From positions 1 to 30,926 of IMG/VR virus record IMGVR_UViG_3300031787_000574: a stretch of DNA of 30,926 bases. The stretch is one strand, 5' to 3'. How positions within the stretch are numbered: position 1 is the stretch's first letter; each line of letters starts with the position of its first letter. The notes under the pieces were generated by a model, which worked only from the letters and a program-made list of their open reading frames with translations, made no database searches and was not told the origin of the DNA. Of the stretch, positions 8,759-15,692 are shown one piece after another. This DNA is from a virus. Position numbers and translations under genes: made by a program.

Positions 8759-9351
8759 TGATCCTCCAGGATAATTTCTTTTAAGATTCGCCTAAAACGA
8801 AATACGTCAATATTTAGGAATGGATTATATTTTTTAATCCTCCTGCTGACGGTTTGCCACACTGGGTCTTGAAGTTTCTTATCAAACTTATTCCCGTACA
8901 GGAATATTCGGTCATAGATCACCATGGTTTCCAGGCTAATCTTCCCGCTCAGGAACTTTTTTAGAAGAGGTGGATGCCCCTTAGAACACTTAAAAACATC
9001 CTCGAATTTATTTTCTTCAAATAAAGATTGACTTTCTTCCTTAAAGACATACGAAAGTGATTGAACTTTCTTTTGCCAGTTTTGATATCTTTCTTCTCCT
9101 TCTTTAATCATTTCACCAATCCAAAGTGTTTCTGGATCAGGACAAGATACAAAATTGGCAACGAAGAAATCAACTACTTCTTGATCTGTTTTTTGTCTTG
9201 CAATTTTCTCAAACCACATTCTATCTTTTCTTTTGTAAAAAGATTGAATAGTTGCTCTTGATTTACCACAATACTTAAAGTAATCATAACTGTCTTTTGT
9301 AAAATGATTTTTCAAAGACAGATAACATTTATATGAATCAAATGGCATCAT
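8755..9351 (-). CDS. 59: Helicase loader gp59
   Basis: A 198-aa protein matching T4 gp59, which loads gp41 helicase onto gp32-coated forks. Seen: an N-terminal YLSLKNHFTKDSYDYFKYCG (T4: YLMIKQHMNGKYDVIKYNW), then FYKRKDRMWFEKIA, VDFFVANFVS, WIGEM, and PPLLKKFLSGKISLETMVIY (T4: SYIFKLLQSNIISFETFILL). Start overlaps the gp33 stop (TAATG); a second ATG follows at once at 9348. Confidence 0.88.
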   Translation of the reverse strand: MMPFDSYKCYLSLKNHFTKDSYDYFKYCGKSRATIQSFYKRKDRMWFEKIARQKTDQEVVDFFVANFVSCPDPETLWIGEMIKEGEERYQNWQKKVQSLSYVFKEESQSLFEENKFEDVFKCSKGHPPLLKKFLSGKISLETMVIYDRIFLYGNKFDKKLQDPVWQTVSRRIKKYNPFLNIDVFRFRRILKEIILEDQ

Positions 9352-9608
9352 TAAAAAACTAATTTAGCGCGTGATGTTTTCTTGAGAAAATTAAGTTCCA
9401 TTGCTTCATACTTAATCTTTTCCTTCAAAGGTTTTGAAATAAGTTTAGGAACTGATTCTAAATCAATGTTGTTTTGTTCGCAGAAATAGATAATCGCATC
9501 AATGTAATTCATCTCGACGTTTACCTGTACGAGACTTTCAATCTCCTGAGCGAAACGTGACGGACAAAAGAATTTACTTTCTAATACTTTCTCTAATTCA
9601 TTCTCCAT
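9351..9608 (-). CDS. 33: Late transcription coactivator gp33
   Basis: An 85-aa protein. The core VEMNYIDAIIYFCEQNNIDL and PLKEKIKYEAMELNFLKK aligns with T4 gp33 (MSYLEATTAFLEENSIPE, then IIEKIQSEAIDENLL). Gp33 bridges host RNA polymerase and the sliding clamp for late promoters. The hydrophobic end KLVF may be the clamp-binding tail. I chose ATG 9608 because AGGTCAG sits just upstream; an in-frame ATG at 9632 would overlap the previous gene more. Confidence 0.75.
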   Translation of the reverse strand: MENELEKVLESKFFCPSRFAQEIESLVQVNVEMNYIDAIIYFCEQNNIDLESVPKLISKPLKEKIKYEAMELNFLKKTSRAKLVF

Positions 9609-10278
9609 CTGACCTAATATTGTGATGTACAAATTCTTTGATATAACGAACTAATAGTCTAATATAATCGTCTTTATTCCTTTTGTCAAATACTTTTACC
9701 TCACCACCAGGAGTAACCATGAGTGTGATAAGTTTTTTAACAACTTTTCCAGTAAGTTCGTAATATGCTGCAGCGTAGAATGTTTCCTGTACGAAGTAGT
9801 TTTCAATCCACTCCTCTGGTTTAATTTTGTCTGACGTTTTAAAGTCAATAACTGCTAACTCTCCCTCATACTCGGCAATACAATCAACTCGTCCAGCAAG
9901 TCCAAGATATTCCGAATAAAGAGTTCTTTCAATTGCATGAATATTATTTATCTTATCTAGATAAGGTTTTGCATGATGAAACATGTGTTTTGTCAGGACT
10001 TGATAATTATCCCAAACAAGTTCTTTATTTTCTAAGTAGTCCTGACAAACTTGGTGAAAATCAGTTCCCCTAGCAGTGGCTCTTTTAGTAATACGATTTG
10101 CTTCTTCAAGTCCAACACGTTGTCTCCACTTTGCAAAAATTTGGCGATTATAAAACGAAGTAACAGAAGTAATAGAAGGCACCCAGTTTCCATTAGGTAA
10201 ATTATAGAGACGGATGCTTTCTGTTGTTTTACACTCTAACTCAATGTCACCCAAATAATTATGATGAATAAAACTCAT
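9598..10278 (-). CDS. PD-(D/E)XK exonuclease (Cas4/MGME1-like)
   Basis: A 226-aa nuclease-fold protein. The catalytic pattern is GRVDCIAEYEG then VIDFKTS, giving D132, D145 and K147, followed by QETFYAAAYYE, the Q-x3-Y helix of RecB/Cas4-type exonucleases. It probably trims ssDNA ends in phage recombination or replication. Its start overlaps the phoH stop (ATGA) and its end overlaps gp33. Confidence 0.8.
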   Translation of the reverse strand: MSFIHHNYLGDIELECKTTESIRLYNLPNGNWVPSITSVTSFYNRQIFAKWRQRVGLEEANRITKRATARGTDFHQVCQDYLENKELVWDNYQVLTKHMFHHAKPYLDKINNIHAIERTLYSEYLGLAGRVDCIAEYEGELAVIDFKTSDKIKPEEWIENYFVQETFYAAAYYELTGKVVKKLITLMVTPGGEVKVFDKRNKDDYIRLLVRYIKEFVHHNIRSDGE

Positions 10279-11030
10279 ACACCAACTTCCATTTTTGCGA
10301 GAATATATTCTTTAACGAATCCACTACGAACAATGTCATCAACACCAAACTCAATAATATCAATTGAAGGCATGAGACGAAGAACCTTCATAAAATCAAC
10401 AATACCATTCCTTTCGTTTGTTTTAATCAAATCGGATTGAGTAGCATCTCCACAGAACATAATCTTAGAGTTCTCACCAACACGAGTAATGATACTATCG
10501 AGTTCATGATAGTTTAGATTTTGAAATTCATCTACAATAATGATTGCATTGTCCAGAGTAGTTCCGCGAATAAAAGAAGTGCTCCAAAAACTAATCGTTC
10601 CCTGAGTTTTGAGGTTTCCATAGAGCATTTCAAAATCTGCATCTGTTGGCAGTTGGAACATGTACTTTACCATATTCTTATAGGGAATTTGATAAAGTGA
10701 TGACTTGTCCTCATGATCACCAGGAAGAAAACCAATTTCACGGGTAGCGACAAGAGACCTAACGATATAAATTTTTTCAAAAGGGGTTCTTTCATCAAGA
10801 ACATCTTGAAGTGCATTATAAAGAGTAATAAACGTTTTACCAGTACCCGCACACCCATAAGCAACTATATGCTGACCTTTTTCATATGCTTCATATAAAA
10901 GTTTTTGATTATCTGTGAGAGGTTCTATATCCCTCATTAAATCGGAATTAATTGGCTTCCTGCGCTTCATTTGCTTTGCAGTCATTCCAACACCAATAGG
11001 TTGATCGTCTACTCTTTTTCTTCTTGCCAT
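10275..11030 (-). CDS. phoH: PhoH-family ATPase
   Basis: A 251-aa single-domain PhoH-like P-loop ATPase, common in cyanophages. Walker A is GCAGTGKT at 59-66, Walker B is AIIIVDEFQNL with D167/E168, and MFCGDATQSDL follows as a sensor motif. The first 35 residues are basic. The cellular role in phages is unsettled; host phoH belongs to the phosphate regulon. No clear Shine-Dalgarno site precedes the ATG. Confidence 0.9.
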   Translation of the reverse strand: MARRKRVDDQPIGVGMTAKQMKRRKPINSDLMRDIEPLTDNQKLLYEAYEKGQHIVAYGCAGTGKTFITLYNALQDVLDERTPFEKIYIVRSLVATREIGFLPGDHEDKSSLYQIPYKNMVKYMFQLPTDADFEMLYGNLKTQGTISFWSTSFIRGTTLDNAIIIVDEFQNLNYHELDSIITRVGENSKIMFCGDATQSDLIKTNERNGIVDFMKVLRLMPSIDIIEFGVDDIVRSGFVKEYILAKMEVGV

Positions 11031-11037
11031 AAAAAAA

Positions 11038-11286
11038 TTAAATTGGTTTTACTGTTGAACCTGGGACTTTTGATGCTTTGTGGAGAACGTCATTCCACCC
11101 TGGATGAGATTTTTTAAGTCTATCATAAACCTCACCCACTTCTCCAGATGAGGGACAAGTAGATGGATCAGACCAATCTCTTTCCCACTCTGGATTATCT
11201 TGTTTCCATTTGTCCCAATCATAAACACTAAGAACAACTTCTTTTTGTTCTCCTGTGTCTTTATTAATAACAGGATAAGTCGCCAA
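11038..11286 (-). CDS. Small protein with TTG start, unknown function
   Basis: An 82-aa Trp/Asp/Pro-rich protein: MATYPVINKDTGEQKEVVLS, then YDWDKWKQDNPEWERDWSDP. The start is TTG, supported by GGAGG 7 nt upstream. A late-like AATAAATA lies 27 nt before it. Probably co-transcribed with phoH. No domain recognised. Confidence 0.65.
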   Translation of the reverse strand: MATYPVINKDTGEQKEVVLSVYDWDKWKQDNPEWERDWSDPSTCPSSGEVGEVYDRLKKSHPGWNDVLHKASKVPGSTVKPI

Positions 11287-11312
11287 ATTTATTCCTCCAT
11301 TGTATGTAAGGA

Positions 11313-11320
11313 TATTTATT
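11313..11320 (-). promoter_or_regulatory. Late-promoter-like AATAAATA before the phoH cluster
   Basis: AATAAATA on the minus strand, 27 nt upstream of the TTG start at 11286 and overlapping the 3' end of thyX. Confidence 0.4.
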
Positions 11321-12026
11321 CAATAATCACTGAGGGGGGATCAATACACTCAGTACACCCATCACGAGACCAACCAAGTGCTTCAGATACTGCAGGGAAC
11401 TGACAAGTAAAAATACAACGAACTAGTTCTGCAATCTCCATATGTTCCTTCTGTGTACCGTGAGATGAACGAAGATCAATATAATGAATCCATGACCTTA
11501 CAGAGCCAGTCATATAGAGTCTTGTGGGCGTCGCTAAGGGCAGTACAAACCTAGCACACTCCTTTGCCACTCCCTTATCCAGAAGGCGGTTGTAGAGGCG
11601 TAGAGCACTCTCAAAATGAACGCGAATGTCCTCAAGCAAAGTCAGTTTGAGATAATCAGGAATATCATCGATTGAGTTCTGACGATTCTTTGTATCCTGA
11701 CGACGCAGTTCTGGAAGAGGAATAGTATTATTCAGAAGATTGGCATCAGCATACCGTTGTGAAAATTCTTGAAATGTAAACGAACGGTGTCGAAGGATTT
11801 GAGCCGCAATGCCTCTTGTGGTATTAATCTCAACTGTCATACTGGCTTGTTCGAAGATACTCCAGTGCTGATGTTGAATGCAATACTTAAGTAGTCCAGA
11901 GAACTTTTCATTCTCTTGATTTGCAGGGTTACTTACGCGAGCACAGTATGCCATATGCTTTTCTGCGTCAGGAGTAACACTGATTAGTTTTACTTCTGGT
12001 TTCATAAACTCAAAATCATCGAACAT
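11316..12026 (-). CDS. thyX: FAD-dependent thymidylate synthase ThyX
   Basis: About 236 aa. ThyX methylates dUMP to dTMP with methylene-tetrahydrofolate, FAD and NADPH. The signature RHR-x7-S is at residues 79-89 (RHRSFTFQEFS), followed by QRY. HQHWSIFEQASMTVEI and a C-terminal MTGSVRSWIHYIDLR also fit the family. ATG 12026 is best placed behind GAGGAAG; in-frame ATGs at 12035 and 12047 would lengthen the overlap with the upstream gene. Confidence 0.92.
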   Translation of the reverse strand: MFDDFEFMKPEVKLISVTPDAEKHMAYCARVSNPANQENEKFSGLLKYCIQHQHWSIFEQASMTVEINTTRGIAAQILRHRSFTFQEFSQRYADANLLNNTIPLPELRRQDTKNRQNSIDDIPDYLKLTLLEDIRVHFESALRLYNRLLDKGVAKECARFVLPLATPTRLYMTGSVRSWIHYIDLRSSHGTQKEHMEIAELVRCIFTCQFPAVSEALGWSRDGCTECIDPPSVIIE

Positions 12027-12189
12027 CGTATTCATCTTCCTCGTCATAAAATACTTCGTCGTAATCGTTTAAAAAAGTCTTAATCTCCTCATACTGAAGA
12101 TCTTTAGTTTTAGGTTCAATCTCTGACTTTAGACATTCTACCAGAGACTCAAGGTTTCTGACAATTAACCTAAGTTTTTCTCTATCCAT
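12016..12189 (-). CDS. Small acidic protein upstream of thyX, unknown
   Basis: A 57-aa protein from ATG 12189, chosen because GAGGT lies 8 nt upstream. An N-terminal helix (REKLRLIVRNLESLVECLKS) precedes an acidic tail (DYDEVFYDEEDEYDVR). Its end overlaps thyX. First gene after the composite terminator/promoter at 12213-12252. Confidence 0.55.
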   Translation of the reverse strand: MDREKLRLIVRNLESLVECLKSEIEPKTKDLQYEEIKTFLNDYDEVFYDEEDEYDVR

Positions 12190-12212
12190 TTTTATCAACC
12201 TCGACAAAGGTA

Positions 12213-12241
12213 ATTATACATAAAAAAAGAGAGGGAGTCAA
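12213..12241 (-). promoter_or_regulatory. Sigma70-type promoter with its -35 in a terminator loop
   Basis: TTGACT (12236-12241), 17-nt spacer, TATAAT (12213-12218) on the minus strand, directing the small acidic gene and thyX. The -35 occupies the loop and stem edge of the terminator at 12222-12252, and the terminator's 3' stem and U-tract form the spacer. Confidence 0.75.
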
Positions 12242-12252
12242 GTCCCTCTCTT
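12222..12252 (-). terminator. Rho-independent terminator of the micro-operon
   Basis: A 10-bp stem (12227-12236 with 12243-12252), 6-nt loop, followed on the minus strand by seven T. It begins 8 nt past the stop of the 28-aa gene. Confidence 0.85.
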
Positions 12253-12259
12253 AAAATAT

Positions 12260-12346
12260 TTACTTACTCAACAACAAAATTTCAAAATAGATTAAAAAAA
12301 TAAATGCTGTTGATGCACCAGTAATAGCAGCAATCGTAGCAATCAT
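12260..12346 (-). CDS. 28-aa single-pass membrane peptide
   Basis: Starts MIATIAAITGASTAFIFLIY and continues with a short hydrophobic stretch, so nearly the whole peptide is one membrane helix. Its ATG overlaps the preceding stop (ATGA) and the terminator follows directly. It does not match small photosystem subunits that I know (PsbM, PsbT, PetN, PsaM). Confidence 0.5.
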   Translation of the reverse strand: MIATIAAITGASTAFIFLIYFEILLLSK

Positions 12347-12441
12347 TTTCCTGCTCCTGCATTTGCAAGGAGTGCTTGATGACGACGTTGTTCTTTTTGC
12401 TTCTGCTCTTTAATGAGTTGAAGTACATTGAGTTTTTTCAT
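12343..12441 (-). CDS. 32-aa basic helical peptide
   Basis: MKKLNVLQLIKEQKQKEQRR followed by HQALLANAGAGK. ATGA overlaps on both sides tie it into the three-gene micro-operon. No function recognised. Confidence 0.5.
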   Translation of the reverse strand: MKKLNVLQLIKEQKQKEQRRHQALLANAGAGK

Positions 12442-12575
12442 TTGTGCCCCTCCTTTACAAACTTAACACCACGATAGGTTTCGTCGTACTGTTGGGGTTG
12501 CTGCATCATTTGTTGTTGATACTCAAGACGCTTTTGGGTGTCATACTCAACACCGCGATATACTACTTTAGACAT
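12438..12575 (-). CDS. 45-aa YRG-repeat protein (DUF4278-like)
   Basis: Two copies of a YRGV motif: VVYRGVEYD near residues 4-12 and TYRGVKFVK near 33-41, separated by a Gln-rich stretch. This YRG-repeat layout resembles the cyanobacterial DUF4278 family. AGGAG precedes the ATG by 8 nt. It is the first gene behind the promoter at 12709-12737. Confidence 0.6.
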   Translation of the reverse strand: MSKVVYRGVEYDTQKRLEYQQQMMQQPQQYDETYRGVKFVKEGHK

Positions 12576-12630
12576 TAGGGTTCTCCTTAATGGTTTAGGT
12601 TAAAGAGCGTTCCTTCAGTCGGCGTTTGCG

Positions 12631-12652
12631 TTCGCTATTTGCGAATAGCGAA
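12631..12652 (-). promoter_or_regulatory. Leader stem-loop in the micro-operon 5' UTR
   Basis: A perfect 9-bp inverted repeat (12631-12639 with 12644-12652) with a 4-nt loop, in a leader of about 125 nt. No U-run follows, so it is not a simple terminator. GAACG recurs several times around it. The gene-free stretch 12576-12755 (about 180 nt) holds only this leader and the promoter. Confidence 0.6.
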
Positions 12653-12708
12653 TGAACGTTCCGTTCCGCGTCGGCTTACTTCCGTCCCAGAGGGATGAAC
12701 GTAAGGTC

Positions 12709-12737
12709 ATTATAGACCTGTTAGTATAGTTATGCAA
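12709..12737 (-). promoter_or_regulatory. Sigma70-type promoter of the micro-operon
   Basis: TTGCAT (12732-12737), 17-nt spacer, perfect TATAAT (12709-12714) on the minus strand; transcription would begin near 12702. The -35 overlaps a T-run just downstream of a weak GTAAC-AAAA-GTTAC stem after speD. Confidence 0.75.
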
Positions 12738-12755
12738 AAACTTCTGTAACTTTTG

Positions 12756-13082
12756 TTACCGTTCTATGTAACTTAAGGTGTGATTTTGCGCGTAAAGTTG
12801 ATGAATAATCATATCACATCCAATTTTTGGATTACAATCGCCACATGTATATACATCTACTGCTGCCTTACCTTCTTCAGGCCAAGTATGAATACTGATG
12901 TGACTTTCCGACAACAAACAAATTACAGTGACACCTTGTGGATCAAACTTTTTAGAGATAGTCTGAACCACAGTAGCACCACTTGCAATTGCTGCATTTT
13001 CTAGTAAATCTATAAGACAACGTTCATCATCTAAAAGGACAAACGAACATCCGTATAAGTTAAGTAGATAATGTTTGCCCAT
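12756..13082 (-). CDS. speD: S-adenosylmethionine decarboxylase proenzyme
   Basis: A 108-aa bacterial-type SpeD, supplying decarboxylated AdoMet for polyamine synthesis. The processing site is LLSESHISIHTWPEEGKAAV; self-cleavage before S60 would create the pyruvoyl group. VYTCGDCNP holds the conserved Cys. ATG 13082 is used; a TTG two codons upstream is possible. The start overlaps the preceding gene by about 23 nt. Common in T4-like cyanophages. Confidence 0.9.
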   Translation of the reverse strand: MGKHYLLNLYGCSFVLLDDERCLIDLLENAAIASGATVVQTISKKFDPQGVTVICLLSESHISIHTWPEEGKAAVDVYTCGDCNPKIGCDMIIHQLYAQNHTLSYIER

Positions 13083-13284
13083 CGTCAAGTCCCACTTCTA
13101 ATTCGTCCAACAATGAACTTATGATAGTCTCAGTACCATCCATTGTCTTAATTTTATATAATGATGAATTTCTATATTTCTTTAATTTTTTATATTTTTT
13201 TAGAAGTTTAGTTACTTCATCATCATTGATTATAACTACTGCTTTGCCATTTTTTGCTCTTTCGGCACCAAATCCTGCACTCAT
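13060..13284 (-). CDS. 74-aa protein before speD, unknown
   Basis: MSAGFGAERAKNGKAVVIIN, then a Lys/Tyr-rich helix (KLLKKYKKLKKY) and an acidic end. Its ATG overlaps the preceding stop (ATGA) and its end overlaps speD. No domain recognised. Confidence 0.55.
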   Translation of the reverse strand: MSAGFGAERAKNGKAVVIINDDEVTKLLKKYKKLKKYRNSSLYKIKTMDGTETIISSLLDELEVGLDDGQTLST

Positions 13285-13616
13285 TTCCTTTTCTTTTTCT
13301 CCGGTTGCTTAATACCCCACAATTTTGGATTAGTTCTACCATATCCAAAATCAATTTTTCTAACTACATCAGGACCATACTTATCATAGTACATATCAAA
13401 AATACGTACTCTTGTTCCTCTTACGAGATCAATATATTCTTTATCTTCAAAATTATACCAAATCAAATATGCATCATTAGGAAGTGATGAATCTTTTACT
13501 TTTTCTATAGTAGTTTTTTCGAAAAGAATTTCGCACCCATATTCATGCGGCAGAACTTTACTAATTTTATTTTTGTTTTCTGCCATCTCCTTCTTTTCCC
13601 CTACAGCTACTGTCAT
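13281..13616 (-). CDS. 111-aa protein, unknown function
   Basis: Start ATG 13616 overlaps the upstream stop (ATGA); a further in-frame ATG lies 10 codons on. It contains HEYGCEILFEKTTIEKVKD, YLIWYNFEDKEYIDLVRGTR and a basic end PEKKKRK. Soluble, no recognised domain. Confidence 0.6.
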   Translation of the reverse strand: MTVAVGEKKEMAENKNKISKVLPHEYGCEILFEKTTIEKVKDSSLPNDAYLIWYNFEDKEYIDLVRGTRVRIFDMYYDKYGPDVVRKIDFGYGRTNPKLWGIKQPEKKKRK

Positions 13617-14185
13617 GAACGCCCACCCCACTGAATATCGGGATATGCTTCTTTTACATTTTCAAAAGATATCTTATATTTATCCGTAAGTTTCTTATCC
13701 TTTGTAAGAATCAATAGTTCTGCTTCTTTTGGATGAAGACCTTGCAGTAAATTGATAAACATCATTTCTCTACGGATGGTAGTTAAAGAATCATTACCAC
13801 CCTTTAAATAATGATAAAGATTCTGATACTCTCTTCGAAGAGAAGTTTTTCCTCTACCATCAAGATCTTGACCTGTAGCAGATTCTCCACCTAGAGATTC
13901 TCTCCTCAGATTTTCAGATAGGGTTCCTGAGTAAACAGATTGTTCTTCCGCATTAGCATACGGAACTTCTCCTTCAGGAAGAAGTGAAATTACGGATTCA
14001 TCAAAGTTCCAAATAAAAATGGCTTTCAGTGAATCATGTTCGTATGTTTTAAGAACTTCAACTTTCTTTGCATTAGACTTTTGTTTAGATGCAAGTTCTA
14101 ATACTTCAAATACAAAAGGATTTGTTGGAAGAGTTTCAATCGGTTTCTCAGTCGTCGTTCTCTTCGATTTCGTCGTCGTAGTCAT
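13613..14185 (-). CDS. 190-aa cyanophage-type protein, unknown function
   Basis: From ATG 14185: a Thr/Lys-rich start (MTTTTKSKRTTTEKP), then NPFVFEVLELASKQKSNAKK and KAIFIWNFDESVISLLPEGE, a variable middle, and LLQGLHPKEAELLILTKDKK near residues 147-166. The pattern looks like a protein recurrent in T4-like cyanophages. The start overlaps the upstream acidic gene by 38 nt and has no clear Shine-Dalgarno site; a TTG at 14206 is an alternative. Confidence 0.6.
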   Translation of the reverse strand: MTTTTKSKRTTTEKPIETLPTNPFVFEVLELASKQKSNAKKVEVLKTYEHDSLKAIFIWNFDESVISLLPEGEVPYANAEEQSVYSGTLSENLRRESLGGESATGQDLDGRGKTSLRREYQNLYHYLKGGNDSLTTIRREMMFINLLQGLHPKEAELLILTKDKKLTDKYKISFENVKEAYPDIQWGGRS

Positions 14186-14387
14186 AATCGTAATCGCTAT
14201 TTTCAAATCGTACAGATACTATTTCGTCAGGTATCACCTGGCCATTTTCATCAAAGAACTCTGGATGTAAATATGGAGGTCTTGACTCTAGTAAATGTCT
14301 ATAAGTTAACCAACCAATTATACCTCCTACCATAAAAAAGAGCAATGTGAACATCGTAACAAATGTTATTACATATGCTGTTTCCAT
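14148..14387 (-). CDS. 79-aa membrane-anchored protein with acidic tail
   Basis: One N-terminal membrane segment (VITFVTMFTLLFFMVGGIIG), then a Pro-rich region, and an acidic Asp/Tyr/Glu end (DYDYDYDDEIEENDD). GAAGG precedes the ATG. The N-out or N-in orientation is unclear. Looks like a small protein common to cyanophages; function unknown. Confidence 0.65.
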   Translation of the reverse strand: METAYVITFVTMFTLLFFMVGGIIGWLTYRHLLESRPPYLHPEFFDENGQVIPDEIVSVRFENSDYDYDYDDEIEENDD

Positions 14388-14405
14388 TTTCCTTCTCCAG
14401 AGAGT

Positions 14406-14612
14406 TTATTTTTTTCTAACATCAAAGTGAAATTCTATAAAGAAATGAAACTCTCTTCGAAAGAGAGAAATCATTTTACCAAACTTCACTTGAAAAGTCT
14501 TTGGCGTTAATGATTTCCTCCTCCTATTGCGTAGTAATAATTCAATGCCTCTGTTAATTTGAGGTCCTGACTTATTTAGTTTCCTTTTTTCTTCTTCCTG
14601 GTCGTTTATCAT
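14406..14612 (-). CDS. 68-aa basic protein, unknown
   Basis: ATG 14612 has GGAG 8 nt upstream. The protein is strongly basic (ELLLRNRRRKSLTPKTFQV) and ends with aromatic residues (SLFRREFHFFIEFHFDVRKK). Its start overlaps the preceding gene by about 40 nt. The stem-loop at 14451-14467 lies inside it. Confidence 0.5.
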   Translation of the reverse strand: MINDQEEEKRKLNKSGPQINRGIELLLRNRRRKSLTPKTFQVKFGKMISLFRREFHFFIEFHFDVRKK

Positions 14613-14931
14613 GATTATATCTCCAGGCATCCTCAAGAATACCGTATAGGTAATTTCTTATTTTTCTTGCTTGGGGTTTTGGAATATGACCGTACCCCTC
14701 CCTAAGTTGTTTATGAATCTCATCAGACCCACCCTCAAGATAATCATCCAAGTCCATCACAAGATTATTGATTTCATGAGCTGTAGAACTTTCAATAAAT
14801 TCTCCAACCTCAACTCTCTTTGTTCCACGAACTTTTAGATAGTCGTAAAATTTTAAGACAAATTGACCGTTAAAAGCATAATCAATAGCCTTTTCAACGT
14901 CATTATAAACTTCGTGAAGATTATTATTCAT
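14572..14931 (-). CDS. 119-aa protein, unknown function
   Basis: Helical, charged protein: MNNNLHEVYNDVEKAIDYAF, a central acidic stretch (MDLDDYLEGGSDEI) and a basic end (RPGRRKKETK). Its start overlaps the glutaredoxin stop (TAATG). No domain recognised. Confidence 0.6.
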   Translation of the reverse strand: MNNNLHEVYNDVEKAIDYAFNGQFVLKFYDYLKVRGTKRVEVGEFIESSTAHEINNLVMDLDDYLEGGSDEIHKQLREGYGHIPKPQARKIRNYLYGILEDAWRYNHDKRPGRRKKETK

Positions 14932-15167
14932 TAAACTAGATTTTGCTCCTTAAGGTATTGTACTGTATCAGAACATCCCCCAATATGTTTATCATTCAAA
15001 ATTACTTGGGGGAAAGTAGAACCATATCCAAATTCAGAATAAAATTCATCTTTAGTAAAATCTTCATTTAATTTATAAACAACATGTTGCAACCCCGTCA
15101 ACTCTAGCACTTGTTGGACTTTGGTGCAATATGGGCAACCATCTTTTGAATAAACTGTAAACTTCAT
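14931..15167 (-). CDS. grx: Glutaredoxin
   Basis: A 78-aa glutaredoxin with the dithiol site CPYC at residues 11-14, TFPQVILNDKHIGG (the cis-Pro and glutathione-binding loop) and a terminal helix. It would reduce disulfides, for example in ribonucleotide reductase, using glutathione. Located in the speD-glutaredoxin small-gene block. Confidence 0.9.
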   Translation of the reverse strand: MKFTVYSKDGCPYCTKVQQVLELTGLQHVVYKLNEDFTKDEFYSEFGYGSTFPQVILNDKHIGGCSDTVQYLKEQNLV

Positions 15168-15188
15168 AATTCGTTATAAAACTGAAAG

Positions 15189-15473
15189 TTATTTAGCGTT
15201 AACTGGAACTCCTTGTCCTTCAGGTAACCATACTTGCTGCTGAAGATCCATAGGAGGAAGTTCTTCTTTTGCTGCAGGTAGTCCTTGTTGACCAGGAAGT
15301 TGTTTGTCTGTCGTTGACGTTATGGTAATGACTTGATCTAAGATGAACTTTTGCTTGCGATAAGTTCTTTTATCTTTATCAAATCCAATTAACATTAGAG
15401 CATCTTTTTCTTCGCCACAGTGTGCGATTACTCTACCTGTGGTTTTATCTGTCACTACCCAATACTCATACAT
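15189..15473 (-). CDS. 94-aa protein with Pro/Gln-rich tail, unknown
   Basis: MYEYWVVTDKTTGRVIAHCG at the start looks like a small beta-rich domain; the C-terminal 40 residues are Pro/Gln/Leu-rich. Its ATG overlaps the end of the 39-aa frame upstream. No domain recognised. Confidence 0.6.
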   Translation of the reverse strand: MYEYWVVTDKTTGRVIAHCGEEKDALMLIGFDKDKRTYRKQKFILDQVITITSTTDKQLPGQQGLPAAKEELPPMDLQQQVWLPEGQGVPVNAK

Positions 15474-15585
15474 TCTTTTTCTTCTGACTTTTTGTATTAT
15501 AGGTTTCTTTTGCTGGTCTGTAAAGGTTTGGCCAAGTATCTCTAATGATCTCTGCTAGTTTATATGGAGTTGTTGAGGATATCAT
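15466..15585 (-). CDS. 39-aa peptide downstream of psbD (candidate)
   Basis: Encodes MISSTTPYKLAEIIRDTWPN and a basic end, overlapping the next start by 8 nt. There is no clear ribosome site. It lies after the psbD terminator, in the 220-nt gap to 15693, where nothing else is seen. Confidence 0.35.
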   Translation of the reverse strand: MISSTTPYKLAEIIRDTWPNLYRPAKETYNTKSQKKKNV

Positions 15586-15656
15586 AAGTCTTGCATAACA
15601 GATAATATAAACATTAAGATTCCAAAAAGTTGGAAAAGAATGAGAATGAGAAGCAT

Positions 15657-15682
15657 AAAAAAAGGAGTTCGGAGAACTCCTT
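15657..15682 (-). terminator. psbD rho-independent terminator
   Basis: A 9-bp perfect stem (15662-15670 with 15674-15682), 3-nt loop, then seven T on the minus strand, 10 nt past the psbD stop. Confidence 0.88.
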
Positions 15683-15692
15683 GTATTTATTT

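Noticed and set aside
14451-14467. Stem-loop as a terminator
   Set aside because: The 7-bp stem is followed by an interrupted T-run only and lies within a plausible 68-aa gene with a good ribosome site.
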